A DNA stretch of 64,000 bases, from contig NC_016047.1 of the NCBI RefSeq assembly GCF_000227465.1, positions 3,142,857-3,206,856 on the forward strand, given 5' to 3'. Made by a program: the position numbers and the translations under genes. This document shows positions 63,827 through 64,000 of this stretch, one piece after another (positions within the stretch are counted from its first letter, which is position 1; the number at the start of each line of letters is the position of its first letter). The notes under the pieces were generated by a model. That model did not search any database. It had not been told where the DNA came from and worked only from the letters and a program-made list of their open reading frames with translations. The stretch comes from Bacillus spizizenii TU-B-10 (GTDB lineage: Bacteria > Bacillota > Bacilli > Bacillales > Bacillaceae).

Positions 63827-64000
63827 TTATACAGGCTTTATCATGGATGCCTGGGCTTGGTCGATTAATCGGTCCAGCTTTTCTATTTTTTTACGTGCAG
63901 TTGAAGGATCGATTTGGCGGTAATGATGGTGGCCTCCCGGCTCTTCATCAAGTTCGTCCGCTTTTTTGACAATCTGCTGCAGCGTGTTTTTATCTAATTC
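63827..64000 (-). CDS. C-terminal end of a minus-strand gene, probably yueE
   Basis: The last 57 codons of a minus-strand gene enter from the right edge and stop at TAA (63827-63829). The visible translation ends QASMIKPV and contains a charged helix (ARKKIEKLDRLIDQA) preceded by EPGGHHHYRQIDP. From gene order I would expect yueE (HD-domain protein). The visible part has no diagnostic motif, so the identity is an inference. Confidence 0.55.
   Translation of the reverse strand, partial: ELDKNTLQQIVKKADELDEEPGGHHHYRQIDPSTARKKIEKLDRLIDQAQASMIKPV

Noticed and set aside
63748-63969. A 73-codon plus-strand frame near the right end, starting with TTG
   Set aside because: Most of it is antisense to the C-terminal codons of the minus-strand gene entering from the right, whose charged helical composition looks genuinely coding. 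The TAGGAGAAT upstream fits a different frame that ends after 23 codons.

Overview
The window is chromosomal DNA of a Bacillus subtilis-group bacterium. Gene order from the rhamnose locus through the tlpB-mcpA-tlpA-mcpB receptors, pgi, kinB, pbpD, malKR, nupNOPQ, maeN, mrpA-G, comAPXQ, degQ and pncB to the yue genes is that of B. subtilis. The proteins look close to, but not identical with, those I remember from strain 168, so a wild strain or sister subspecies is likely. I see no rRNA, tRNA, CRISPR array, prophage or insertion sequence. Nearly all of the window is ordinary core genome.

Layout. 1-2.4 kb: end of the rhamnose operon (regulator rhaR, bifunctional rhaEW). 2.4-10.8 kb: four tandem chemoreceptor genes, each with its own SigD-type -10 element. 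10.9-19.9 kb: spore transglutaminase, a small unknown gene, a nitronate-monooxygenase-like flavoenzyme, yugU, a glucosidase, a CorC-type membrane protein, a membrane metalloprotease, and the mstX-yugO potassium-channel pair. 19.9-29.2 kb: pgi, two tandem iron alcohol dehydrogenases, yuzA, a small MITE-like element, yugI, alaRT, yugF, yugE, patB. 29.3-36.1 kb: KinB sporulation kinase with KapB and KapD, an MFS transporter, PBP4, yuxK, yufK. 36.2-45.5 kb: malate two-component system, nucleoside ABC transporter, malate symporter. 45.7-51.5 kb: seven-gene Mrp Na+/H+ antiporter operon. 51.5-56.5 kb: the competence quorum-sensing cluster comQ-comX-comP-comA and degQ. 56.8-64 kb: yuzC, a c-di-GMP phosphodiesterase, NAD salvage (pncB, pncA), small yue genes, a broken yuzE, yuzF, and the end of a further minus-strand gene.

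Many genes couple environment to development. Receptors feed chemotaxis, KinB/KapB feed the Spo0A phosphorelay, ComX/ComP/ComA measure cell density and activate degQ through a visible ComA box, and PdeH lowers c-di-GMP. Transport genes (MalK/MalR-MaeN, NupNOPQ, Mrp, YugO) handle malate, nucleosides, Na+/H+ and K+.

The most variable part is comQXP. It is AT-rich, and its ComX carries an internal tryptophan in the context NWPPIE, which resembles the natto-type pheromone. I found no clearly new multi-gene system. The best leads are this pherotype, the hairpin in the yugS ribosome-binding region, the MITE-like element at 24.3 kb, the apparent ATT start of yuxJ, and the nonsense codon in yuzE.
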